NCBI GenBank assembly: GCA_023415275.1 | Contig: JAEZLJ010000016.1 | Span: 1 to 56,628, forward strand | Direction: 5' to 3' | DNA length: 56,628 bases | Origin: Bacteroidota bacterium | Lineage (GTDB): Bacteria > Bacteroidota > Bacteroidia > Chitinophagales > Chitinophagaceae | Shown here: piece by piece, positions 1 to 8,699 of the stretch | How the letters are laid out: the number at the start of each line of letters is the position of its first letter | Position numbering within the stretch: position 1 is the first letter of the stretch | Program-made: the position numbers and the translations under genes | Notes under the pieces: model-generated | What the model saw: the letters and a program-made list of their open reading frames with translations, nothing else | Database searches by the model: none | Told to the model about the DNA's origin: nothing

Positions 1-2
1 AA

Positions 3-1637
3 ATCAGAGGTACGAAAAAGATGATGGTTGTAATAGTGGCAGCGGCTTTAGTAAGTTCCTGCACACAAGTGGCCGGTTGGTTTGGCAATAGCACGGACAG
101 TACCACAGGAAAGCAAATAGACAGCAGTTCCTATGCTGCCTTCAGGGATAATAGCATTACGGAAGCCAATGCTTATTCAGACCTTTTCCTGGATAGTGCC
201 ACAGTTGAAAGTTATATTCAAAAAGAAAAGCTAAATGATTCTGCCGCCAGGCAGCTACGCAATTTTTACCTGGTGCGTAATTTCCAATATGCCTGGTTTA
301 CCACCCAGGGAATGACAGAACAGGCAAGAGCCATGTGGAACTTATATGCAGGCGATTCTTCCCGTGCAGAAAAAAGTTTGAAAGTACACATAGATAGCCT
401 GATGCAAAATGATTCATTACAGTTAAACAAGGGAGATAGCGCTTTTGCACATACCGAACTTGATTTGACGCGGCAATTGGTACAATATGCCTCAAAGCAG
501 GACAGCGGACTGGTGACCAGTGATAACATTTATTACCTGGTACCTTCTAAAAAGCAGGATGTGATGCAGTTAGCAGATTCTGTGCTGCACAAGGAAAAGG
601 ATTCAGCCCAATATGCACAAAACAAGGCTTATAATGCATTAAAGCAACAACTGGCTTTATATTATAAAGCCGCACAGGATAGTTCCCTGCAAAGTTTTTC
701 CATACGTTCGCAACAATTAAAAAAAGGAAGTGCAACACCACAGGTGACTATACTGAAAAAACGGCTGGCAGCTACAGGAGATTATGTAACAACAGATACA
801 TCATCCCGGTTTAACGATTCGCTTGAGGTAGCTATTAAAGATTATCAGTCAAGGAATGGATTAGCATCCACAGGCATAGTTAATGATTCATTGGTGCAGG
901 TGTTGAATGTGCCACTTAAACAAAGGGTAGAACAGATACTGGTGAACCTGAACCGCACATTATGGATGCGTCCTATGGATGATAGCAACCGCATCATGGT
1001 TAACATTCCTTCCCTGATGCTATATGCCATTGAAGATAGCGGGAAAGTATTCGAAATGCCAGTGATCGTGGGCAAGGAAGGCACCAGCACTTTAATGTTC
1101 AGTGGTGATATCAGCGAGATCGTTTTCAACCCTGTATGGCATATACCTCAAAGCATTGTTGAAAAGGATATTATGCCAAAGATGAAAGCAGATCCCAATT
1201 ACCTGAAGAAAAATAATATGGTGATCGTCAGCAATAAGGACAGCATACCACAGATCAACCAGCTGCCGGGTAAGAACAATGCACTGGGTAATGCCAAATT
1301 CCTGTTCCCCAATAGCTACGATATCTACTTGCACGATACCCCTGACAAGACATTGTTTGCCAAAAAGGACAGGGCATTAAGTCATGGTTGCATACGGGTA
1401 GCAAATGCAGAAAAGCTGGCGGCATACTTATTAAGAGATCAAAGCGATTGGTCTGCAACCAAGGTGCAGCAGGTGATGAAGGAAGATAAAGAACAGCATG
1501 TAGCGGTAAAGCAAAAAGAACCTGTATATATCACCTATTTTACCGCCTGGGTAGATGAAAAAGGAAAGATGAACTTCAGGAATGACGTGTATGGCCACGA
1601 TAAGGAAACCGGGCAACGCATGTTCACTTCCATGTAA
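3..1637 (+). CDS. L,D-transpeptidase (YcbB/LdtD-like), probably 5'-partial
   Basis: Peptidoglycan cross-linking enzyme forming 3-3 bridges, expected in the periplasm. The C-terminal YkuD catalytic domain carries the SHGCIRV motif with the nucleophilic Cys at residue 457, counted from the ATG at 21. A peptidoglycan-binding domain lies at about residues 235-300, and the roughly 540-residue size fits the YcbB type. A lipoprotein signal ends in LVSSC, but the ATG at 21 leaves no basic n-region. The frame stays open to the left edge and adds R-G-T-K-K, so the true start probably lies before the window. A strong terminator follows the stop. Family call is secure; substrate detail is inferred. Confidence 0.9.
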   Translation: MRGTKKMMVVIVAAALVSSCTQVAGWFGNSTDSTTGKQIDSSSYAAFRDNSITEANAYSDLFLDSATVESYIQKEKLNDSAARQLRNFYLVRNFQYAWFTTQGMTEQARAMWNLYAGDSSRAEKSLKVHIDSLMQNDSLQLNKGDSAFAHTELDLTRQLVQYASKQDSGLVTSDNIYYLVPSKKQDVMQLADSVLHKEKDSAQYAQNKAYNALKQQLALYYKAAQDSSLQSFSIRSQQLKKGSATPQVTILKKRLAATGDYVTTDTSSRFNDSLEVAIKDYQSRNGLASTGIVNDSLVQVLNVPLKQRVEQILVNLNRTLWMRPMDDSNRIMVNIPSLMLYAIEDSGKVFEMPVIVGKEGTSTLMFSGDISEIVFNPVWHIPQSIVEKDIMPKMKADPNYLKKNNMVIVSNKDSIPQINQLPGKNNALGNAKFLFPNSYDIYLHDTPDKTLFAKKDRALSHGCIRVANAEKLAAYLLRDQSDWSATKVQQVMKEDKEQHVAVKQKEPVYITYFTAWVDEKGKMNFRNDVYGHDKETGQRMFTSM

Positions 1638-1658
1638 AGGCTTGTTTTGGTGTGTTAA

Positions 1659-1697
1659 AACGGTTACAGGAGTTTCAAATTTCCGGTAACCGTTTTT
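1659..1697 (+). terminator. Rho-independent terminator after the L,D-transpeptidase
   Basis: The 9-bp stem AACGGTTAC / GTAACCGTT (1659-1667 with 1686-1694), partly extended inward, is followed directly by a run of T. It sits 21 nt past the stop codon. Confidence 0.85.
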
Positions 1698-1737
1698 TAT
1701 TCTTTGATCTCAAGTAACTTCATCCATATTTATTCTT

Positions 1738-2853
1738 ATGAAGTTCATCACCTCTATTTTATTTCTATTGATATCTATGCATGCCATGACTCAGAATAAA
1801 ACTTATATGCTGGTGGGCACTTACACTTCAGGTAAAAGTGTGGGTATCTATGTATATGAATTTAATAGCACTACCGGGATCATACGTCTGGTTGATTCTA
1901 TGGCTACCTCTAATCCCTCCTACCTGGCGGTTTCCCCTGATCAGAAAATGGTGTATGCAGTAAATGAAGATGCTACACCGGGTGTGGGTGGTAAAGTATC
2001 GGCCTTTCAGTTCAACAAAAAGAATGGCCATTTAACTTCTGTAAATGATGTACGGTCTATGGGTGATCATCCCTGCTATGTGGCGGTGGATAAAACTGGT
2101 AAATGGGTAGCCGTGGGCAATTATAGTTCAGGCAGCCTTGCTGTTTTTCCGGTAGTTAAAAACGGAAAATTGGGCTCGCCTGTCAGCACTATTCAACACA
2201 GTGGTCAAGGACCTAATAAAGACCGGCAGGAAAAAGCGCATGTGCATTCTACTGTGTTCACTCCTGACAATCAATACCTGGTGGTTTCTGACCTTGGCAC
2301 AGATAAGGTGACTTTATATCCTTTTAGCCAAAGCAGGGGCACGTTGGATTCTGCCCGCAGCTTCAGTGTGAATATGAAGCCGGGAGCAGGACCCCGTCAT
2401 TTTATCTTTCATCCTAATGGCAAATGGGGCTACGTGGTACAGGAGCTGACAGGCGATGTGACATTGTTTGATTATGCAAAGGGCAAATTAAAACCCAGGC
2501 AAACTATTAGTTCATTGCCCAAAGGTTTTGATCAATCTTTTACCAGTGCAGACATCCATATATCACCCGATGGCCAGTACCTCTATACCTCTACCAGGGA
2601 TCAAGCCAATACCATCGCCATCTTTAGGATCAATGCAATGACGGGGTTGCTAAACCTGCTGTCGCAAGAGGGCACCCTGGGTAACACACCCAGGAATTTT
2701 AATTTGGATCCTTCCGGCAATTTCCTGCTGGTAGCTAATCAAAACTCTGATAACATAGTGGTGTTCCGCAGAAATCCTAAAACAGGCCTGCTAAGAGATA
2801 CCGGGCATCGTGTGCAGGTGAGCAAACCTGTTTGCATTAAATGGGTTCAATAA
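1738..2853 (+). CDS. Lactonase family beta-propeller protein (secreted)
   Basis: 371 residues with a signal peptide (about 1-19), so exported. The rest is a run of propeller blades with recurring phrases such as YLAVSPDQK, FTPDNQYLVVSD, FIFHPNGKWGYVV and HISPDGQYLYTS. This is the pattern of the YbhE/Pgl lactonase (7-bladed) family. Characterised members hydrolyse 6-phosphogluconolactone or muconate-type lactones, but secreted Bacteroidota members are mostly uncharacterised, so the substrate is unknown. Length matches the family. It appears monocistronic, with a terminator on each side. Confidence 0.88.
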   Translation: MKFITSILFLLISMHAMTQNKTYMLVGTYTSGKSVGIYVYEFNSTTGIIRLVDSMATSNPSYLAVSPDQKMVYAVNEDATPGVGGKVSAFQFNKKNGHLTSVNDVRSMGDHPCYVAVDKTGKWVAVGNYSSGSLAVFPVVKNGKLGSPVSTIQHSGQGPNKDRQEKAHVHSTVFTPDNQYLVVSDLGTDKVTLYPFSQSRGTLDSARSFSVNMKPGAGPRHFIFHPNGKWGYVVQELTGDVTLFDYAKGKLKPRQTISSLPKGFDQSFTSADIHISPDGQYLYTSTRDQANTIAIFRINAMTGLLNLLSQEGTLGNTPRNFNLDPSGNFLLVANQNSDNIVVFRRNPKTGLLRDTGHRVQVSKPVCIKWVQ

Positions 2854-2865
2854 AATGGTAATGGT

Positions 2866-2910
2866 AAGCCTCCAGGAAATACCCATAAGTAGGTATTTTC
2901 TGGGCTTATT
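2866..2910 (+). terminator. Hairpin terminator after the lactonase-like gene
   Basis: Long imperfect stem AAGCCTCCAGGAAATACC (2866-2883) against GGTATTTTCTGGGCTT (2892-2907), 12 nt after the stop. The trailing T tract is weak. Confidence 0.6.
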
Positions 2911-2971
2911 TATGATCTTAACTTGCAGCTAGCATTAAATCTCTTTGTTCACTTTTTTTCTCTTGTTCAGT

Positions 2972-3000
2972 AAAAGCAAAGCCGGCTGGCTTTGCTTTTT
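2972..3000 (+). terminator. Strong hairpin plus T-run 44 nt before the SDR start
   Basis: Stem AAAAGCAAAGCC (2972-2983), loop GGCT, arm GGCTTTGCTTTT (2988-2999) ending in a T run. It stops read-through from upstream or, if the SDR promoter lies further left, would act as an attenuator in the leader. Confidence 0.7.
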
Positions 3001-3043
3001 GCATTTAGCATAACTATTGCAGCAATCTATACAAAAGGAATAT

Positions 3044-3931
3044 ATGAATAGATTGAAAGACAAGGTAGCCATCGTAACCGGTGGAGGTACTGGTATAGGC
3101 GAAGCCATCTGTAAGAAATTTGCCCGCGAAGGCGCTCGAGTTATTGTTAGCGGCTTCCCGGAAGATCCTGTTCACGATGTAGTGCGGGATATAATGAAGG
3201 AGGGTGGTGATGCCTCTCCCTTTATTGCCGATATATCAGTTGAAGAAAATGCCATGCGTTGTGTGGAGTTTGCAATAAATACATATGGGAAATTGGATAT
3301 CCTTATCAACAATGCTGGTGTATTCCCGGTAATGGCCGAGATACAAAACTTTCCTATAGATGCTTTTGATTACTTAATGAAAAATAATGTGCGCACGGCC
3401 TTCCTAATGACACGTTACGCCATCCCCGAATTGAAAAAAACTAAGGGATGTATCGTGTCAGCTGGTTCTGAGTCCGGCAAGTTGGGCCTGGGAGAAAACT
3501 CAGTCTATGGAGGTACTAAAGGGTGGATGCATGCTTTCATGAGGGGCGTAGCAGTGGAGCAGGCTAAGTATGGCATCCGTGCTAATTGTGTTTGCCCGGG
3601 TGCCATTGACACCGCCTGGACGCATAAGGAAACAGGACCAATGAAAGCCAAACATGAGCAAATGATCCTGTCGGGTACTCCAATGGGCAGGAGAGGCACA
3701 CCCGAAGAAATAGCCAATGCCTACCTGTTCCTGGCATCTGATGAAGCCTCCTATGTCACGGGTGCCTTGTTTTCTGTAGATGGAGGTATTACCATATCAA
3801 AAGGGCCTGTTGGCAAGGAAGCAGAATCTGAAGTTACTGAAGAGCCAAAAGGCGAATTGAACTTGCAACACAGCATGGATGGAGCTACCAACATGTTGAG
3901 GGGCATGCCCAGGGAACCACATCAGCCATAA
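3044..3931 (+). CDS. SDR family NAD(P)-dependent oxidoreductase
   Basis: Classical short-chain dehydrogenase/reductase of 295 residues. Visible motifs are the Rossmann TGGGTGIG at 12-19, NNAG at 89-92, the YxxxK active site (Y155, K159) and the PGAIDT segment after it. The ATG at 3044 was chosen because a TTG nine codons upstream would add residues before the conserved N-terminal strand. About 30 acidic and Gln/Met-rich residues extend past the usual SDR end. Cytoplasmic; the alcohol or ketone substrate cannot be deduced. Confidence 0.92.
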   Translation: MNRLKDKVAIVTGGGTGIGEAICKKFAREGARVIVSGFPEDPVHDVVRDIMKEGGDASPFIADISVEENAMRCVEFAINTYGKLDILINNAGVFPVMAEIQNFPIDAFDYLMKNNVRTAFLMTRYAIPELKKTKGCIVSAGSESGKLGLGENSVYGGTKGWMHAFMRGVAVEQAKYGIRANCVCPGAIDTAWTHKETGPMKAKHEQMILSGTPMGRRGTPEEIANAYLFLASDEASYVTGALFSVDGGITISKGPVGKEAESEVTEEPKGELNLQHSMDGATNMLRGMPREPHQP

Positions 3932-3940
3932 CAATTTGAT

Positions 3941-3970
3941 ATGCCGGAGAGACATCTCCGGCATGTTTTT
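3941..3970 (+). terminator. Terminator after the SDR gene
   Basis: Perfect 10-bp stem ATGCCGGAGA / TCTCCGGCAT with a 4-nt loop followed by GTTTTT. It lies between convergent genes. Confidence 0.9.
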
Positions 3971-3988
3971 ATAAATGATCGTATTTGT

Positions 3989-4237
3989 TCAATCTTCTGT
4001 TTCGTTACCAGATACCTTTTCCGATGTGAACTGGTTCTTTAAGTATTCATTGAAAAAAGAGCCAGCAGATCCCTCGCATTCGATATAGAGTTGAAAGATC
4101 TTCCACATCCTTGGGGGCACATCATAGTAGCGGTACACATTTCCTGAACGGAACTCGATCTCCATCGTTTTTTCTTTTTCATTGTAATCTACCTTATGAA
4201 TGGTAGATGACTTCGTAGTGAATACCGGCTTTGCCAT
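3989..4237 (-). CDS. KTSC domain-containing protein
   Basis: 82-residue protein that is essentially a single KTSC domain, the small domain first noted at the C-terminus of some lysyl-tRNA synthetases. Typical elements are S-T-I-H-x-V-x-Y near the start, the central VYRYYDVPP and the closing GSAGSFFNEYLKNQF. Stand-alone versions are common in bacteria and have no established function. It is convergent with the SDR gene and shares the intergenic hairpin. No signal peptide, so cytoplasmic. Confidence 0.85.
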   Translation of the reverse strand: MAKPVFTTKSSTIHKVDYNEKEKTMEIEFRSGNVYRYYDVPPRMWKIFQLYIECEGSAGSFFNEYLKNQFTSEKVSGNETED

Positions 4238-4279
4238 AAATGAATGTGCATAAAAACTATACCAGTGAGTTATATTGAG

Positions 4280-5767
4280 TCAATACTTTAATAAATACAC
4301 GTCTTTCAAAACATCAGCCAAAATACCTGAAAGCTTATTGGTCCCACCAGCTACATATACCTGGCCACCCGCTGCAATGATCGCAGGTTGAAAGCATGGA
4401 ACAAACCTAAATTCTCCAACTGACCAGGTTCCGGTAGCAGTATTATATATATCAAAAGTGTTACTATACCAATTCCAAAGGATCCAGGGAGAAAGGGGAT
4501 AACTGTCATAAAATATTATATCGTCTTTATTTAATACTGCGCTAGCTGCAGCTCTATTAGTAGATAGACATGTAATAATAGCTGATTGTGTTGCTGCATT
4601 TTTAATTTCAACCATTCTACTTATTTCCTCAGTGTTATAATTGGTTCCTGTATATCCTCCAGCCCAATAAATATTTCCCTTGATAGCTAAACCGGCAAAA
4701 AAATATTTTGGCTCGGCCAAATGTGAAGTAGACCAGGTTTGCGTTGTGGCATTATAAATATCTATTTGATCCGAAATAACATTGTCAGTAGTTATACCCC
4801 CTGCAAAATAAACCTGGTTATTTAATGTGGTTCCTACCATTGTACTCCTTGCCTGGCTTATGTAAGAACTAGTCCAGGTCCCGGTAGTAGTATTATATAT
4901 ATCAACCTTGTTAGAATATACCATGTTATTACCCTCCAAATGGTTACCACCTGCGAAATAGATCTTATCTCCAAAAGCCACAGCCGCCACATTGCTTCGG
5001 GCCTCGCTAAGCTCCGCTATAGACCAGGTATTGGTCAAGGCATCATAAATATCGATTCTTGAAAAATATTGACCATATGCCTCACCACCAGCAATAAATA
5101 TTTTATTGCCACTTACTGCGATTCCCATGTTGATCCGGGTAATACTTAACTCAGCCAGGGACCAGGAATTCGAAGAATAATTATAAATATCAATGTTCTT
5201 AGAAATGAACAAGTGATCCTTTTTACCAATACCACCTACAAACAGTATTTTATTTAATGCTGTTGCAGCAATGATCCCTTCTCTTCCTTCAGAGAGTTCA
5301 CCGATCTTAATTAGCTCGGCATTAATTTGTGGCCTGTTTGAGCCGCACATCTGATCCTCGATAATTCGAACCGTGTCTTTTGATGTCAATCCTTTGTTAT
5401 CTGCAACGGTTAGTTCCAATGTGTAAAGTCCACCTGTCAGAGTATTAACTTCTGAAGCGACATTTTGGGGGCTTACAATATTAGTTTGGTTCGCACCATC
5501 AATTTGTTTCCAGGAATAGCTTACTATGGTGCCATCAGGGTCATAAGACTGGCTGCCATTCACGTTAACCGAGGTGGTAGGTAGTTTGTATATGATATCA
5601 GCACCAGCCCTGGCTACAGGTGGTTGATTAGGTTGCCCCGGATCATTCCCCACTGGAGGCTTATTCGCTTCTTTACAGTTCTCGCAGGAATATTCCTTAG
5701 CGCAGGAATTGAATACATATCCAATCCATAATAATAGTAGTGCAGTTAATAATGGTCCTTGTTTCAT
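4280..5767 (-). CDS. PKD + kelch-repeat lipoprotein (paralogue A)
   Basis: 495-residue predicted lipoprotein with lipobox ending at Cys22 (VFNSC), followed by the Cys-containing AKEYSCENC stretch. One PKD-like domain (about 50-140; phrases SYDPDGTIVSYSWKQI and LELTVADNKGLTSKD) precedes about six kelch blades (145-495) with recurring IDIYN...W and GNKIFIAGG motifs, suggesting a beta-propeller. Probably surface or periplasmic and binding-related rather than enzymatic. It lies directly downstream of a longer paralogue with the same N-terminus. Ligand unknown. Confidence 0.85.
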   Translation of the reverse strand: MKQGPLLTALLLLWIGYVFNSCAKEYSCENCKEANKPPVGNDPGQPNQPPVARAGADIIYKLPTTSVNVNGSQSYDPDGTIVSYSWKQIDGANQTNIVSPQNVASEVNTLTGGLYTLELTVADNKGLTSKDTVRIIEDQMCGSNRPQINAELIKIGELSEGREGIIAATALNKILFVGGIGKKDHLFISKNIDIYNYSSNSWSLAELSITRINMGIAVSGNKIFIAGGEAYGQYFSRIDIYDALTNTWSIAELSEARSNVAAVAFGDKIYFAGGNHLEGNNMVYSNKVDIYNTTTGTWTSSYISQARSTMVGTTLNNQVYFAGGITTDNVISDQIDIYNATTQTWSTSHLAEPKYFFAGLAIKGNIYWAGGYTGTNYNTEEISRMVEIKNAATQSAIITCLSTNRAAASAVLNKDDIIFYDSYPLSPWILWNWYSNTFDIYNTATGTWSVGEFRFVPCFQPAIIAAGGQVYVAGGTNKLSGILADVLKDVYLLKY

Positions 5768-5813
5768 TCCAATCGATTTACCTGCTTACTATCACTAATG
5801 TTCGGTAAGCTAT

Positions 5814-7532
5814 TTACCATTTTAGTATTGAAACTTGTGGTGATACTTCAGTGTCGTTTTTATTTCCTCCTGCCACATAAATATTATCACCCACTACAAT
5901 AATGGCCGCATTGGAAATATTAGTATTTAATTTCCCGATCGACCAAGTTTTGGTTACAGTATTATAAATATCAAAACTGTTTTCGTTTACATTCCAGGAA
6001 GGGTACCCGGGAAAGAAGATAATATCATCACCCTTTTGTACAGCATTCAATCCAGCCATAGGTTTTGATAAACATGAAAAGGTGGACGTTTGATTCATAA
6101 CATCTCTTATTTCAACCTCCTGGGACTGTACTCCAGGGTTTGCGGTAATACCGCCTGCCCAATAAATATTTCCCTTGGTAGCTGCACTGGCAAAAAACAA
6201 TTTCCCTTCGTGTAAGTTTGAGCTTGACCAGGAATTTGATAAGCCATCATATATATCTATTCGATCAGAAATATTATTATCCGCTTTTCTTCCTCCGGCA
6301 AAGTAGATTTTGTTGGCCACCACGTTACCCATTGCTGATCCTCTTGGTTCGCTCAAAGAAGCTATCGTCCACGTACCTGTTGCCGTGTTTAGGATATCCA
6401 CCTTATCTGAAGGTTCAAAATGATCATTAACCCAACGGCTACCCCCGGCAAAAAATATCTGATCACCAAGGGTTACACTACAAACATTACTCCTGGCCTC
6501 GCTGAGCTCAGCTGTTGTCCATGTATCAGAGAGGGCATCGTAAATGTCTATCACGGAGTAATTAGCTGCTATAGCCGGATCATACCCTCCGGCGATATAT
6601 ATTTTATTGCCTGATGTTGTCACGCTCATCCCCTGTCTTGTTATATTTAACTGGTGGGCTGTCCAGTTATGTGTCACAAAGTCATAAATCAACACATAAG
6701 GATTGATTAAGTAATCCATAAAAGGATCATAATAAAAACCTCCAATAAATAGGATTTTGTTACCAGCTGTCGCTGCAAGGGCGCCTAGAGCTTGAAATGA
6801 AAGGTTTTCAACAGGTACTAACGTCGCATTAATAATAGGCCTGTTGCTTGTACAATTTAGAGGTGTGGTAACTAAGACCTGCATGGTGTCTTTAGAAATT
6901 AATGCGTCATTATCTGTAACTGTTAGTTCGAATTGATAACTATCACCAGTTATATTGCTGACCATGGTAACTGCCTTTGAAGGATCTGTAATTCCTGACT
7001 GGTTGCTACCTGCTATTTGTCTCCATGAATAGGACACTATAGAACCGTCAGGGTCATAAGATTGGCTACCATCAAGGGTGATGGAATTAACGGGGGTTGT
7101 ATATGTTTGGTCATCCCCGGCCCTGGCCACCGGTGGTTGTTTGATTTGTGATGATATATTCACCCTTACCTGCATGGTATCTTCATCACTGAGACCTTCA
7201 TTATCCGTTACTTTCAACACCACATCATACATGCCGGTGCCCAGTCCTTTAATACTGGTTATGGCAGAATCCGGATGTGCTATGATCGCTGTCGTATTGA
7301 CAGTTATCAAACGCCAATTATAAGAAACGATGAAGCCATCCGGATCTTTTGATGATTTTCCGTCTAATAAAGTGGTGTCTGCAGGTAATACCAATGATTG
7401 ATCTGGGCCGGCATTGGCCACAGGAGTTTTGTTTTTTTCCAGGCAATGCTCACACGAGTATTCCTTAGCGCAGGAATTGAATACATATCCAATCCATAAC
7501 AGTAGAGCAATTAATAATGATCCGGGTCTCAT
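5814..7532 (-). CDS. Double-PKD + kelch-repeat lipoprotein (paralogue B)
   Basis: 572-residue paralogue of the downstream gene. The signal peptide and lipobox (Cys21) and the AKEYSCEHC stretch are nearly identical to paralogue A. Two PKD-like domains occur (about 35-125 and 133-222), each with an S-x-D-P-D-G-x-I-V-S-Y core, followed by kelch blades to the C-terminus. The pair lies head-to-tail with a 46-nt gap and looks like a tandem duplication in which one copy gained or lost a PKD domain. Function is probably extracellular binding; no catalytic motif seen. Confidence 0.85.
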   Translation of the reverse strand: MRPGSLLIALLLWIGYVFNSCAKEYSCEHCLEKNKTPVANAGPDQSLVLPADTTLLDGKSSKDPDGFIVSYNWRLITVNTTAIIAHPDSAITSIKGLGTGMYDVVLKVTDNEGLSDEDTMQVRVNISSQIKQPPVARAGDDQTYTTPVNSITLDGSQSYDPDGSIVSYSWRQIAGSNQSGITDPSKAVTMVSNITGDSYQFELTVTDNDALISKDTMQVLVTTPLNCTSNRPIINATLVPVENLSFQALGALAATAGNKILFIGGFYYDPFMDYLINPYVLIYDFVTHNWTAHQLNITRQGMSVTTSGNKIYIAGGYDPAIAANYSVIDIYDALSDTWTTAELSEARSNVCSVTLGDQIFFAGGSRWVNDHFEPSDKVDILNTATGTWTIASLSEPRGSAMGNVVANKIYFAGGRKADNNISDRIDIYDGLSNSWSSSNLHEGKLFFASAATKGNIYWAGGITANPGVQSQEVEIRDVMNQTSTFSCLSKPMAGLNAVQKGDDIIFFPGYPSWNVNENSFDIYNTVTKTWSIGKLNTNISNAAIIVVGDNIYVAGGNKNDTEVSPQVSILKW

Positions 7533-7651
7533 TCCAATTGATTAAAGCAATAATGATCCGGGCAATTGGATTAAAAGCTTTTTCAGAATGACCTTGATAA
7601 AAGGGGGATATTGTAACTAAACGGAAGGAACCGCTATTAAAGTTCGGGTAA

Positions 7652-7685
7652 AAAATGTAAAATGTAAAATGGAAATGGAAAAATA
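7652..7685. repeat. Heptad tandem repeat (AAAATGN)
   Basis: Successive units AAAATGT, AAAATGT, AAAATGG, then a degenerate AAATGG and A-rich unit. It forms the outer left part of a composite repeat that recurs in inverted orientation at 8956-9025. Confidence 0.8.
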
Positions 7686-7717
7686 GTTGACGGGTTAACA
7701 AGTTGAAAAGTTGACAT
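7686..7717. repeat. Octad tandem repeat (GTTGACNN), four units
   Basis: Units GTTGACGG, GTTAACAA, GTTGAAAA, GTTGACAT, each 8 bp, directly after the heptad array. The same octad occurs at 8539-8570 and inverted at 8956-8987. Confidence 0.85.
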
Positions 7718-7823
7718 GGAGGGACCCTTCTTATTTAAAACAGATGATTAAGAACCATCTGCATTCAATAATACGCTTCGACCTACAGAACCATAAACAA
7801 AAAACAATAAACCAGGAACAATT

Positions 7824-8426
7824 CTATGCTGCATGTTTGAGCAAAAACAATGGCACCTCGTAGTTAGGTGGAAACTCCCCTTCAAACCTGATGGTCCAGT
7901 GATAATCATCCATATAAAGTTGTAAGAACTCTATATCCTCTTCTGATAAAGGTTTAGATACCTTGATATCAAGCTTATTCTTAAGCTTCTTTACCTTATC
8001 TTTCTTTGGCTCATTGAGCCTGGTAGCTAGTTCTTCTTCAAAAGAAAAAAGCAAAAGATTAAACTGCTGGAGGGTAAGAGAAATACGCTGCTGCTCTTTC
8101 AGGAAAGAGAATAAAGCTGTCAATACCTCTTTCTTTTCCATACCCTGCTTTAAGCATATCAGTGATAGTGTCCTTACCTGTTTAAATAAATGCGTGTACC
8201 TTCTCTTTACAGCTACAAACCGGTAAAGAATAGAGGACATGATATTACCCTGCTTAAATCTTTCTGCACTTCTCCTGCTGCCTTCAAATGCAGGATCATT
8301 CCAAAAGCGTTTAGTGTCCACTCCAGGCAGTAACCTGGCTAAATACCCATCCACCTCACTATAATAAAAGTTCACATTGTCATCAACTGTTCCCACTGCC
8401 TTTACATGTCCTATTTGCTTTGCCAT
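7824..8426 (-). CDS. Orphan hypothetical protein of a Bacteroidota-type family
   Basis: 200 residues, no signal peptide or membrane segment. The N-terminus (MAKQIGHVKAVGTVDD, then NFYYSEVDGYLARL and a DPAFEGSRR segment) resembles, from memory, a widespread unannotated Bacteroidota family with the layout MAxQxGxxxxxGTxxxxxFY...DGYLxR...DPAFxxxR. The second half is helical and charged (KKDKVKKLKNKLD). Function unknown; a structural or nucleic-acid role is possible but unproven. It sits alone, flanked by GTTGACNN octad arrays, with a phased CGGCCA array 60 bp upstream of its start that may be its operator. Confidence 0.75.
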   Translation of the reverse strand: MAKQIGHVKAVGTVDDNVNFYYSEVDGYLARLLPGVDTKRFWNDPAFEGSRRSAERFKQGNIMSSILYRFVAVKRRYTHLFKQVRTLSLICLKQGMEKKEVLTALFSFLKEQQRISLTLQQFNLLLFSFEEELATRLNEPKKDKVKKLKNKLDIKVSKPLSEEDIEFLQLYMDDYHWTIRFEGEFPPNYEVPLFLLKHAA

Positions 8427-8485
8427 ATGATATTGGATTTAATTACCTGCAAGATGCCTCTATCTATTCGCTCAATCAAACACCA

Positions 8486-8530
8486 TGGCCGATTATGGCC
8501 GATTTGGCCGGAAATGACCGCTTTTGGCCG
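8486..8530. repeat. Five phased CGGCCA/TGGCCG hexamers (iteron- or operator-like)
   Basis: On the + strand TGGCCG begins at 8486, 8496, 8505 and 8525, with TGACCG at 8515. Spacings are 10, 9, 10 and 10 bp, so all five lie on one face of the helix. The array ends 60 bp upstream of the orphan gene's ATG, read on the - strand. Confidence 0.75.
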
Positions 8531-8538
8531 CCTTTCGG

Positions 8539-8570
8539 GTTGACAAGTTGATAGGTTAACAGGTTGACTA
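8539..8570. repeat. Octad tandem repeat (GTTGACNN), four units
   Basis: Units GTTGACAA, GTTGATAG, GTTAACAG, GTTGACTA, in the same orientation as the array at 7686, so the orphan gene is bracketed by direct repeats. Confidence 0.85.
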
Positions 8571-8627
8571 GGAGAACCCCATCTCCTTAATAATTCTATT
8601 GAATCTAATAAATCTTAGTTCTCTTCC

Positions 8628-8662
8628 TTCGACATTCGATATTCCTTGTTCGATATTCATCG
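8628..8662. repeat. Heptad tandem repeat (TTCGATA type), five units
   Basis: Units TTCGACA, TTCGATA, TTCCTTG, TTCGATA, TTCATCG in strict 7-bp register. Confidence 0.75.
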
Positions 8663-8699
8663 GTTCCTCCCAGTCTCCCATATAGCTGCGTCCATCCTT

